DNA from: Platycnemis pennipes
Lineage: Eukaryota; Arthropoda; Insecta; Odonata; Platycnemididae
Length of the DNA stretch: 64,000 nt
Direction: 5' to 3'
Assembly (NCBI GenBank): GCA_933228895.1
Contig: OW121855.1
Span: 49,586,698-49,650,697, forward strand
Below are positions 49,171-59,200 of this stretch, piece by piece. The notes under the pieces were generated by a model that was not told the origin of the DNA, searched no databases, and saw only the letters and a list, made by a program, of their open reading frames with translations. Position numbers and translations under genes: made by a program. Positions within the stretch are counted from its first letter, which is position 1; the number at the start of each line of letters is the position of its first letter.

Positions 49171-50219
49171 CAATTACAATCTGAGGTTAAAAAAAAAGTA
49201 AAGAATACACTTATAGGAATTCAATAATGATAAATTAACACAAAAGAAATATATATACACAATATATCAATATTACATATCTAATAGTGTGTGAGAGAAT
49301 TTACAATGTGGGAAAAACGTGAGGATTATTATGCTTACATCCTTTACGCAAAAACCCACTGCAGGAAAACACCCACACAAGAAGGGGGGTGTGAAAAACC
49401 TGCGAAATCCTACTGACAGTAAAGCTAGTGTTTAAGAATAACTCAAATATAATAGCATGTACATATGAAAATAAGTAGAAAATAAGTATATAAAGGAGAC
49501 CTTAGACACTATGTAAGCTTGCAAATTCTTTTCAAAACCAAAATGTTATACACAAGCATTTATTTGCAATTACTGGTCGAATCTTCATATATCTGAATTA
49601 TTTTGTAAATTTCTATGCATGCACTTGAAATACCGGTACTTAAAATAGTGTCATGAATAATATCGCTACCAGAACCCTTTCGGCGATGACAGCATTGTAT
49701 TCGTGCTGGGGGAAAGGAATAAAGATTTCCTAAAATATAAATGGCGTTTTAGCCTGAAGACACCCTCTAGAGTAGCTCTTCAATAATTTAATTTGTTTAA
49801 AGTACTCAGAAGAGTTACATTACATAAAATACATCCTTAATTATAAAACGCTAAATATTAAAAATTGCCATATAAAATTATATACGGTCCATTATAGTGT
49901 ATTTTCCTGAAAAATACCGTTAAAAATAATTGCAATAAGTTTGTTTGCCTAAAAGGGAATCTTGGAATGGGAGATGGTATATATCAGCAGTGGTAGCCAT
50001 CATTGGAAGTATTCATCAGAAAAGCTTTTTATATCCTTTGTTGTTTTGATAGATTTTTTGAAAATATCTACTGATATAGATAAACATTCCCCCGAATATT
50101 TTCCGGCTAAAATTACGCAACTGATACCATTGATTCAAGTTTTGCCCAATTGAAAAATCCTATTAAAATATTTACCTTTGGAGTTCAGTCCATATATTCA
50201 TGTATTTCGAGGACGTACA

Positions 50220-50525
50220 TTATAAAGGTGTGGAAGGGGTAGCAACAAGGGGTAGCAGGGGAAGTCACCCGGTATCACCTTATGGACTTAGATACCTTAC
50301 CCTATGGGATTAAGTTCGAATCAAGGCATAAATTATTATAGGAATTCCTATAAGGACGCCACGTGAAGACAATTCCTTCTTAAGCTCGCCGTCCGTCGGG
50401 TGGGACGTTGAGATGTGGCGCCATGGCCCTTCATGTTTATAGTAGGCTGATGCGGAAACCGATTGGAGACAGACTCGAAACTGCAATCGGGATACTGGAG
50501 CAGGAAGTCAAAGGTAGAAGGTCAG
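50220..50525 (+). repeat. Unclassified SINE-like repeat candidate
   Basis: The block contains AAGTTCGAATCAAGGC (B-box-like) at about 50,308-50,323 and then GTCGGGTGGGACGTTGAGAT, a wording I associate with arthropod dispersed repeats from general familiarity, not from a search. It is more GC-rich than its flanks. No tail or target duplication was found. Confidence 0.3.
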
Positions 50526-51027
50526 CACCCTAATGTTGGTATAGGGACGCAATCAGTTCTTATATGTAAATCACCCGTTATAACCCTTATATTTAAATGT
50601 GGTATTTCATGAAACAGGTCACTGTGTAATATCTGAGAGAATTATGTAAGGCACAAATAAAAAGAGATGAATTTAAAAGGCTATAGAATACCAGGAAACA
50701 GTATAGTATATTTTCTCCGGAATTTTATCTTGCATCGCGGTAGGCGATGTCAGGAATATCAGGAAAGGCATCTGTATGGAAACTGCGTAATGAAATGGTT
50801 ATGACAGGTGAACGATAAAATGGCTACCGGGAAATTTCTTCACTTCCATAATAATACCGATAATATTTTCGATTTCATTTCCTCAACCAGTCACGTTACG
50901 TTATACATTGCTACACCCAGAAAACTACCGTATTTGATAAAGATACCGTGTACATCCATTATTTTAAATTTTGTTTTGAGAATGTATTAATTAATTACCT
51001 CGCGTGCATTTCAAATATTTTTCGCTG

Positions 51028-51065
51028 AGGTCAAAGGTTTCCGCAGAGGTCAAAGGTTTCCGCAG
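51028..51065 (+). repeat. Two perfect 19-bp tandem units
   Basis: AGGTCAAAGGTTTCCGCAG occurs twice head to tail just outside the 51.1-kb foldback. Each unit holds AGGTCA, a nuclear-receptor half-site, followed at one base by AGGTTT; that may be chance. Confidence 0.9.
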
Positions 51066-51083
51066 CGTTGGTTTGATGCTCTC

Positions 51084-51214
51084 TGCATGGTTCCAGGTTT
51101 CTTTCGTTAGTTGGCTTAATGTCAATACTTTCGCTGACAACACCATCGACCTGAAGACGCTGACCTGATAGTCAGTCAAACCGACTTACGCGGAAGGAAA
51201 CCCGGAACCATGCA
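51084..51214. repeat. 131-bp foldback with central CCTGAAGACG motif
   Basis: TGCATGGTTCCAGGTTTCTT at the left pairs with AAGGAAACCCGGAACCATGC at the right with few mismatches; pairing weakens inward. The centre is at about 51,149, where the plus strand reads ACCTGAAGACGCTGACC then GTCAGTCAAACCGAC, a stem (CTGAC/GTCAG) flanked by CTGAAGA and CAAAC. The architecture matches the 39.4-kb foldback although the sequence differs. Confidence 0.75.
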
Positions 51215-52454
51215 GCAAGCATTTCAAATATACTCCACGCATTTTCATTTTCAAACAATTGGCTTTGTTATAGGTAAGGGGCTATCTCTAACAATAAATC
51301 AGGTAATACCTGTTGATTTTTTTTAAACATTTGAACTACTCAGCGTATGCAAGCTAAATGAAGACGAATGAAAAATTCGTAACATTGTTCGGAGGGTGGA
51401 TTCCTTGTATTGAATCGCTTTCAAGCGAGAATTTATTTTTAGCTGTACACTGTAAAAGAAATAGTGGTCCATGTTTACGTGATCAAACGTTCTCCTTTCT
51501 TAACTCGGATGAAAGCAGAAATATTTTACTGGTTTTGGGTGAGAGGTTTTATATTTTTTCATTTAAATTCAATTATCCCTCCTTTTTTATTTATTGTGGG
51601 CCACCTTTTTTTGGGCGCAGTTGTTTGGAGCACGAAAAGTATTCAAAAGTATCCAAAACTCCATAACTTAATAGACCATAGAGGCAGGATGGTGAAAGGT
51701 TTAATGCTCCAAAGGTATTCAATTAACCTTTTGGGTACGAGGTAAAATTAAACAGTGCTTAACAAAACTGTTTCTCCACGCCATTCTCTGTTCCCTATTA
51801 TTTTCCATTCATGGCTCTTTATCCTCTAGTATCTTTTTTGTTACCATTTTCTCCCTCCAAGCACAATGATTGCTTCGGTTGATTGTTGTTGGTACGCAAC
51901 CGAATCTCCAATGCACCTAACGCCTATTTCATTCTAACATGGATACTCAGGTCGATAAAATGCTATAAATAGAAGGGCCACGGGTTCGAATCGAGCTTAT
52001 TGTACGGATTTTCGTTCGGCCCAAAATGAAATTAGCTTTTACAATATAAATTAAGAAGTCGGAGGACGTGCAGTCTGCTTCTAACACCATGCTTTGCCAC
52101 GCATTTAATGGATTCCATAATGTCATCTTTGAAAATATCATCTTCATTGTGCTGTCATTAATTGCCTTACAAAAATATTTCGGCTCATATTATATTCATC
52201 AATGAAAATTTATCTCTTCTATCTCCGTATTTTTCTATTTTGAAAGTTGCACTCTTTCGGAGCTACTAAATCTGCACGACTCTACATCTAAGCAACGCCT
52301 AAAAAAACCAACGCAAGGGTACGTTGTTGGGTTATCTCCACTCCAGACAATTATTCTTTACCGTCGAGGAAAAAATTCTATTTTTCGTAACTGCATATTA
52401 GATTTTACTGCATACACAACAAAGTTCAACAAGGAAATGTGACAACTTCACATG

Positions 52455-52490
52455 CGTTGCGCCATCCAGTTTCAAAGGATCATCAGGCCG
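52455..52490 (-). repeat. CCTGATGA-motif relic
   Basis: The minus strand reads GGCCTGATGATCCTTTGAAA then CTGGATGGCGCAACGC. CTGATGA is followed by a TCC/GGA stem and a GCAAC in the place of GAAAC. No inverted partner was found here. Confidence 0.45.
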
Positions 52491-52749
52491 AACACAGATA
52501 GTGCAGAATATTAATGCAGAGCACCTCCAAAAGCACATAAAATATATTTTAAAATGCGTATACTCAATGTTCTATACACTGTCATGAAGGTTTTCACGAA
52601 ATGGATAATCAAATGTAGGACTTAGTGGGCTAAGAATTATGTAGTTCAATGGAAGGCCATTGAGTTAATCAGTTAGGCATGCATAAGATAAGCGGAAAAT
52701 AAGACGTAGTTAACAAAGACCTGTTTCTGCGTATAATGATTGTCTATTT

Positions 52750-53260
52750 GCTATGTGTATGCTATATCAATAAAAAGAAAACTAAGGTATTGGTATGCAG
52801 AAGGAGAAAGGAAGCCAGGACTAATGTTAAACTAGGAAAACAAAAATTCGAGGAGGCGGAAGAGTTCTGTTACCTGGGAAGCCGAGTAACCAGCGTTGGA
52901 CGAAGTAAAAGTGAAATTGCCAGTAGAATTGCCCAAGGGAAAAGGGCATTTCACCAGAAGAAGATTCTGCTTACAGCTGAAAATACAAGCGTGGAATTGA
53001 GGAACCATTTCATTAAAACATACATCTGGAGCATTCTACTTTTAGCGAAGCATGGACAATAACAGCAACAGAGAATTCCAGGCTGGAAGCATTTGAAATG
53101 CGGTGCTACCGAAGAATGATGAAGATAAAAGGGATCGATCGAGGGACAAACGAAGAAGTCAAAGAAGAGTGGGAGTATATGAAGCAAGTTGTGAAGGATG
53201 TAAAACAGAGGATCTGCACCAATATGAAGAGGTTGGCCGATATAGGAATCGAGTGATTTT
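52750..53260 (+). mobile_element. LINE 3' fragment, relatively well preserved
   Basis: The frame at 52,736-53,062 carries INKKKTKVLVCRRRKEARTN and EEFCYLGSRVTSVGRSKSEI, then TAENTSVELRNHFIKTYIW, colinear with the thumb region of the 16-17 kb copy. After a frameshift near 53,050 the sense continues as WTITATENSRLEAFEMRCYR, RMMKIKGIDRGTNEEVK and EYMKQVVKDVKQR to about 53,255. Sequence between NEEV and EYMKQVVKDV is missing relative to the 16.5 kb copy, an internal deletion. It preserves the YLG codons where the 16-kb copy has a premature stop just upstream. Confidence 0.85.
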
Positions 53261-54760
53261 TTTTCGAGCGATAATTTTTCACCTTGAAATAAGTGCCAAA
53301 CTACAGACCATTCTCTCATTTCTCGCTTTTAACTTAAAGGCTACTTACCACACTCATGTCATAACATCTGGCTTACTAAGAAGAGTACCTACTGATGAAC
53401 TCAGTCGTGTCATCCTTGTAGCTTTTGAGTATTTTTAAAGCGCAATGTTCAATTATAATGCCGCTACCGCAAATCCGTCTTTTTGAGCATTCCATGCCAA
53501 TTTTTTGAAGAATAGTTCTGGGTCGATCCACTATTATCTTTAAGGAGGACGTCATTTAGAATTCCGAACATATCCCATTAAAAAGGTCAAACGTACAAAG
53601 TATGTTGCTTCATTTGATGAGACAAGTAGTTGCTGCAATGTTGTAAACAAAGTTTTTTCTCTTTGGCATATATTTTTATACCATTCCTGAGTTTTGAATC
53701 TAATTATCGGAAACGTGGTGGAATTTCATTTTTCATACATACTTCGTAAATGAATGAGGTGAAGCATTAAAGGACGAAGAATATATTTTGCCATGATTTC
53801 CCCCTTGTATGGAATATATGAATAAGTTTAGAAAAAGGGATGTTATAATTGAGATGAGTTTTAGTAGTTGAATATTTTCTTGCCGTATTTTCTGCCAACG
53901 AATTGAGTTTCATCCACCAAGTAGTTGGGACAAAAATTATATTGGCAGGTCTTCTATGTGGTAATGAATTTTAGTTGAATTGAATTTCATTCAGAATTTT
54001 TAGGAAGAATTATAGCCATAAAACCCAGCTTGGCATCGTCTTGACGTCATCCTCAGGGGAGGGGATGGAGGGGTGGGGAGAAAGGTCAGGAGATGACTTT
54101 TAGTTAGCTTTTGAACGGGAGGCAAAATTATTGGTACTTACTCTTGACAATGTAAATTTTAAGCGCGAAATCAAAAAATATCCTGAGAATATGGAATTAT
54201 TATTCCACTCTGTTAATTTTTATTCAAATTAAATTTGTTATAAAACTTTGCTTCCTTGTTCGCACATACCCTTGTTCTTTATTGCTTCATCTTCTACTCA
54301 CATATTTATATTATAGAAAAGGCACAGTTTCATGGAGTAGGTTGTATTAGCCTGCCACTTGGTGTTGGAGGTTGAGGGAATAAAACCGACCCGAAGCTCA
54401 TAAAGTTAATGAAAATAAGCTTGGTTTACACATTGTTGAATGATATCATAGGCATATCATAGGATAGGTGAAAACATTTATTTTTTCTTTTGTTTTGTGA
54501 CCTCAAGTTCCTTGGAAGGCAACCATATCTCTTTCAGGTGCATTTTCTTCGGTGCAAGATGTCAGGATAGAAAGAATCCCGCATCCTAGAGCTTCACTTC
54601 TCGCAAGGCCTTACGGACCGATCTCCCAAAGGCAACCCCTTCTTTTCCTGTCATCCTGAAGGAGATAGAGAAGCGGGGGTGTTGGTGTCAGTTATTTTGG
54701 ACTGAAGCCTTCCATCTTCCAGCTCACCCTCTTCATTCCGCGTGATGAATGGCCATCAAC
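53260..54760. other. Non-coding DNA between LINE fragment and promoter region
   Basis: Apart from the motif relic at 54.0 kb there is a G-rich run (GGGGAGGGGATGGAGGGGTG, 54,056-54,075). No gene recognised. Confidence 0.45.
54013..54062 (-). repeat. CTGAGGATGACG-motif relic
   Basis: The minus strand reads CCCTGAGGATGACGTCAAGA then CGATGCCAAGCTGGGTTTTA. TGACGTC and GACG(A)T form a short stem and CCAAGC stands where GAAAC would be. It resembles the motif at 39.4 and 51.1 kb but is single-armed and degenerate. Confidence 0.4.
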
Positions 54761-55560
54761 CCCCTACAGCTCTCTCTTTCCCTCTCATCTTTTCCTCCTT
54801 CCTCCTCATCCGGAGCTTTTTTTCCTCGCAGGCTCTCTTCTTTGTGCATCCCATTCCACGCACCTTTGCCTATTGTCGCTCGTCTTCGAGGAATCGATAG
54901 CCACCACGCCACACCTCCTTTCACGAACACTTCCCGGAAAGGAGGATGCTCTCGTCTATCCATTCTCCTCTCCCTGCTTTCCTTTATCTCTCTCTCTTTT
55001 TAAGCAACAATTCTTAGCCTCTTCTTCCTCTTTCCCACGGGACTAACCTCGTTTTTCTCTCCCCCCCCCCCCTCTCTCTTTCTCTCCATACCCTCCATAC
55101 CCTTAAAGCTCGACCCTCTCTCCCACCCACACGCTATTAAATCCACCTGCTTTGCTTATCCGATCCGTCCCGATTTTATTCATTTTTTTCCTCATCTCCT
55201 ACCCTTCCGCCCCTTCGATTCCGTCCATCAGCACCACAACGGGTCGACTACGCCTATCCCCGTGGTGCGGGAAGAAGGAAGGTCCCTTTCTCTCCCCTCC
55301 CTGCAAGTGCCGTCCTCCACCCCGACGGCCGTATTTCCCTCTCCTCCGACCGCACCCCCTCCCCCCACCAGCACAGCGCCAGCGCACTCCGATACTCCCC
55401 CCCAGCAGTCCACCCTCTACCACCCCTCTCACTCTCCTGCCCCTCCCCCGTTTTCCATCCCTTCCCCCCATCCTCCCCCTTCTCTCCTCTCCCTCTCCTT
55501 TTTACTCTCTCTCTCTGTCTCAACTATTTCACTCCTCCTGCCTTTCTCTTCCTCTTTCTC
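54760..55560. repeat. Polypyrimidine (CT-rich) tract upstream of the promoter
   Basis: About 800 bases are strongly biased to C and T on the plus strand, with many CTCTCT/TCCCTC runs, a C12-type homopolymer near 55,060-55,072 and a second C run near 55,953. The opposite strand is therefore GAGAG-rich. In insects such sequence is bound by GAGA-type factors and can form triplex (H-DNA) structures; that is family knowledge, and the link to this promoter is inference from position. Confidence 0.6.
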
Positions 55561-55611
55561 TCGCCCTCATAGAGGACCGCCATCGGAGAGAGGGGGCGAA
55601 GAAGCGCGCTC

Positions 55612-55650
55612 TCATTTGTGTGTATGTGTGTGTGGTTGTGTTTGTGTGCG
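55612..55650 (+). repeat. GT-rich microsatellite
   Basis: A short imperfect TG repeat (TGTGTGTATGTGTGTGTGG then TTGTGTTTGTGTG) lies inside the CpG island and likely leader region. It carries no coding signal. Confidence 0.7.
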
Positions 55651-56071
55651 AGGGAGAGAGAGGAGGGGAGGGAGTAAAAGGGGGTGTTTTCCGATACCCG
55701 CGTTCCCTCTCGCCGCTCACTCGTCCCGGAGCCTTTGCCACGCTCTTCGCCGAGGCAGTTTGGGTGTCGAGGCGGCGAGGATATCGAGAAAGAGAAAGAG
55801 GAAGAGCTTCGTGGCCTCCCTTCCGCGTCGACACTCTCGTCTGCCTGGAGACGAGAACGCAGCGGTGTGCGCGAGGGAACAGGTCCACGCGTCTCTCATC
55901 CCCCCTCCCTCCCCCGAGAGGTGAGACGGAGAGAGTGGGATAAGCGACACGCCCCCCCCCCCCCTTGTTTCCGGAGTTTCGGAGGGAGAGGAAGGAAGTT
56001 TTTCCGAGGGAGTGAGGAGAGAGCGCCGTGATCAGCCAGCGCTGTCATCGCTTCCGACACCGCCGCTACCC

Positions 56072-56254
56072 ATGGCTTCGCGATGTCCCTTCAGCGGCGG
56101 CGGTGGATACGGGGTTCCCGAGCCGGCGCCCGCCGGGCCGCCCCCGGCGCCGGCCGCGGCCGCCGCCGCCTCTTCGGGCGCGGGCAGCCGCAACGACGAC
56201 GCTCTGTCTCTCCGCCACCTCAGTGACGCAATCGCCACGTTCAAAGCTCCGACG
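56072..56254 (+). CDS. Candidate first coding exon of an unidentified host gene (61 codons, phase 0 donor)
   Basis: The frame opens at ATG 56,072 (CCCATGG context, G at +4) and encodes 61 residues up to ACG, directly followed by GTGAGT, a near-ideal splice donor. The donor falls between codons, so intron phase is 0. Residues 1-40 are low complexity: a Gly run near residue 9, then Pro/Ala-rich sequence with a run of six Ala. Residues 41-61 change character and look ordered (NDDALSLRHLSDAIATFKAP), as expected where a disordered N-terminus meets a conserved region. The same frame is open upstream to an ATG at 56,012; I prefer 56,072 because the upstream part reads like GC-rich leader. The frame also reads past the donor to a stop at 56,279-56,281, but composition drops to intron-like AT-rich DNA soon after. 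No signal peptide or membrane segment is visible. I do not recognise the family. Composition, frame and donor together support an exon; function is unknown. Confidence 0.55.
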
Positions 56255-59200
56255 GTGAGTGGAAACGGGGAGGAAGTGTAGGAGGGTTTATAAAGATTTG
56301 GGCCCGGTTTAATGACGTTTGGTTATCGTTTACCACCCTTTTTTCATACTAGATTCAGTAAGTTGGCATCCGTAATTTCTCGTTAGAAGAAAACAGAAAA
56401 GTATATCAAAGAGAAGGTTTGGTAAACGTTCACCGCAAAGACATACCTGCAACATTCTATTTGAGCATGCATTACTAACCTGGCTCTAAGGGAATCTTAT
56501 ACGTTCTAATTTTCGCCGTAGAGGGAAGGTTTTGTAAGAGATGTACTTGAGGAATGCGAAACTTATTCTCCATGATGAGGGCGAGAAGGTGATTGAAAGT
56601 GAACTAATAATCGTCTCCTCGTTTTTATTTTTGTCTCCACTAAACCCTTTCATTTGTCGTCTCTCAATTCCATAATGCTATGTTGAAAATAAAGGCCCAT
56701 GTTAAAAATATCCCATGTTTCGTCGCGAAGGATGCTGTTGACTCCTGAAGGAGGAGGTTGTTGGTGGAGAGGAGGATGAGGAGTAGGCCCCTTCCCTTTC
56801 TCGGAGCGGAAGTCTTCTTAATTCTCTAATGCGATTCCTTTATCCTCCCCGTTTCTCCTTCCCACTCCGTATTTCCTCCCCTCCTCCTTTTGACTCTCTA
56901 CAGTTTTAGGGATAATTTTTTTTCGTAAGGAAGAAACCATATATTTTTATCGAGCGTGAACCATGAACCATAGTGCTGCATGAAGTGGTGGATGCAAATA
57001 GAATTTTTTTGCTATGAAACCATTATGTCATTGCCCCCTGACTCACAGGAACGTGATGGAGGCATATTTTATTTTTATATTAATCTGTAAATATGTACAT
57101 CATAAGTCAGTTCTGGTATCGTTTGATTGTTTTAAGGGGAGTAATTTTATGCGAAGGACAATTGTCAGCTTAACGTTCACTATTCCAGTGCTGAGATATA
57201 TAACTGAAGAATTTACTCCTCTCTCACTGTCATACCAGTCGATGCTTTGTTTCCCTAGGTTTGTCTCTTGGCCTGAGAAGTATTTGCAGGCCTTGCTTCC
57301 AAGCTTTATTATTCCCGAAACTCTCATTTCCTTTTTGGCCTGTTTTTACTCAGCCATGCGATATCATATCCCTGGCGTGCGTGCCAATTACCACCCTCTA
57401 ATGCGAGTGCAGGTTCGAAATCGTACTCACGCGCCCTGCGTAAGGAGGGGTTTTGGCCACTCGGAACACGTGTTCCTCGCCGGTGGAATGGGAGGGAGGA
57501 GAAGGGCAAAAGGCGGATGTGTTTGACGTAGTGGGCTATTGAGAGAGGGGAAGTGGATGTTAGGGAAAAAGGGTGGGGGAGGAAGGAGAGGGACGGTTGG
57601 CTTCCTCTAAGAGAAGGGCAAAAGATGTTTTCTGTTGCGAGTCGCGTGTGCGTTTTTAAAATTTACTTTTAATTAGTTGTTGCTAACCAGTGTTGTACAT
57701 GCCCCTGGTACCTATTGCTAGAAGCTCCTTCATTGGGGTCCAAATGTTACGACAAAAGATAACACCTATTTTAGTCCTTTCTAACATTTATTACGAACGT
57801 ACCACTCGGCGGTCCATTTTCATAAATTGTACCCCTTATCCATAGGTTTTACATATGAATAAGCAGCTTCCGTCCATTTGCAATTGAATACGTCGTATTC
57901 TCACAGAAAGCCTGACTATTTCCGTGTCAATTACGCAATTCTGGCTGTTCGCCCATAGCTGCATGTACATTTCCAGCCGAACAAATGTACTTCACGTTGC
58001 TTCCATCATCATTACCATGCCTTACGTCCCACGAATTCATCAATGGCTTACTCCTTAGCAGTACGTGTACCACAGGCTGGGTAAAACTGATCTACCTAAT
58101 AGTTGAAGAAATCTTTTATTAGCATATGCTGTGAATTTTTGGGGTGCGGAACTTCGAAATTTAAGCAAAAAATAGTTACTGAATGTATCTTATTCTGATT
58201 TTTATTGGATTTATTTTACTCCTCGATAGTCTATATAATTTTGATAATTTTGTTACGGGTTGCGAGAACAACCTCTGAGAATCGAAGGGCAGGCAGTAGC
58301 TCAAAACGTTAGGAAGAGGGTCAGGTTGTTTTTGGAGAGGAGGTGCGGATTGATCTGTTGTTCAACTCTCGAAACGCTGGCATCAGCGATCACTCACTCG
58401 CAGCGTAGCGCTCGACAGCGTAGACGGAATCTAGACCCGTTGTTTGCGAAGCTCAAACCAGCCAAAGTGCATTAATTTCCGCGAAAAATCCAACATGACC
58501 CCGAAGGAATCCAGTATGTTACGCAGTATATTATGGTATACTGGATTTTCTCTCGTCAAAAATTAAGGAATCGTTTCTAGGGTTTCTATGCATTCCTTTC
58601 TCTGCTTTTTTTACCTTCAAGGAAAATTATTTTGATGACAGGATGATGGGTAATGTAATTTATTTCATCGCAGCCTTTTGTGAAGCTTTCCTCCGTTCTT
58701 ATTTCTAATGATAAAAATGTTCGATGCCAAATACAATATTTTACTGCATAGGAAGTATAAGCGTTGTGATTTTTCTTGCAATTTTTGGGTGAATGAATTT
58801 AGAAACAGAAGATCTCTTTTATATTAAAATTAAAACATTGTTTGTTCACGAATATACGGAAAAACGTAGAGAACGTTTTCAATTTTGGAACAATTACAGT
58901 GTATATGGCTATTTTAGAAACTGCAGCATGGGATTGCTATGCATAAATTGAAACTTTTTTGGAGTGAAATAGATCGAGGCAGGATATTCTTGATGATTTC
59001 CGAATATTGAGCATGAAAAATTGAGTTAGACCAAGTATTTTAATTTCTACCATTTTTAACTTTCGCTGGAGCGTTGCTCGCTTGGGTATATGGGGCCTTT
59101 TTATTTTTTCATGTGATGAAACTTTCCTTTTCCCGTTTGCCTCGGGCGCTTATAGCGAGTTATTTTTAACTGTGACCGCTACGAAATTGTATTTTAAATA

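Larger units (their letters stand above)
55150..56300 (+). promoter_or_regulatory. CpG island / probable promoter and 5' UTR
   Basis: This is the most GC- and CpG-rich stretch of the window, in a background that is AT-rich. CpG density climbs from about 55,550 and peaks at 56,040-56,240 around the candidate first exon. No TATA box stands out just upstream of the ATG, which would suit a dispersed CpG-island promoter. Overlapping long frames on both strands here (for example 55,152-55,943 on plus and 55,529-55,888 on minus) are what a stop-poor GC-rich sequence produces by chance, so I do not call them genes. The transcription start is not resolved from sequence alone. Confidence 0.5.

Noticed and set aside
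51950..52000. B-box-like GGGTTCGAATCG at about 51,977
   Set aside because: No A box at a suitable distance and no body or tail; chance or too degraded.
52951..53319. 122-codon minus-strand frame
   Set aside because: Antisense shadow of the plus-strand LINE fragment at 52.75-53.26 kb.
55262..55924. 220-codon frame overlapping the previous one
   Set aside because: Same compositional cause; two overlapping long frames cannot both be supported and neither has a motif.
55152..55943. 263-codon plus-strand open frame, the longest in the window
   Set aside because: It lies in a CT- and CpG-rich tract where all frames on both strands are stop-poor. Its product is Pro/Ser/Arg low complexity with no domain, and its composition follows the DNA bias.
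57405..57440. GGTTCGAAATC string as a B box
   Set aside because: One base too long in the core, no A box and a CpG-rich context that explains it.
57014..57526. 170-codon plus-strand frame downstream of the candidate donor
   Set aside because: No domain, composition changes midway from AT-rich to CpG-rich, and no splice acceptor or initiation context supports it.
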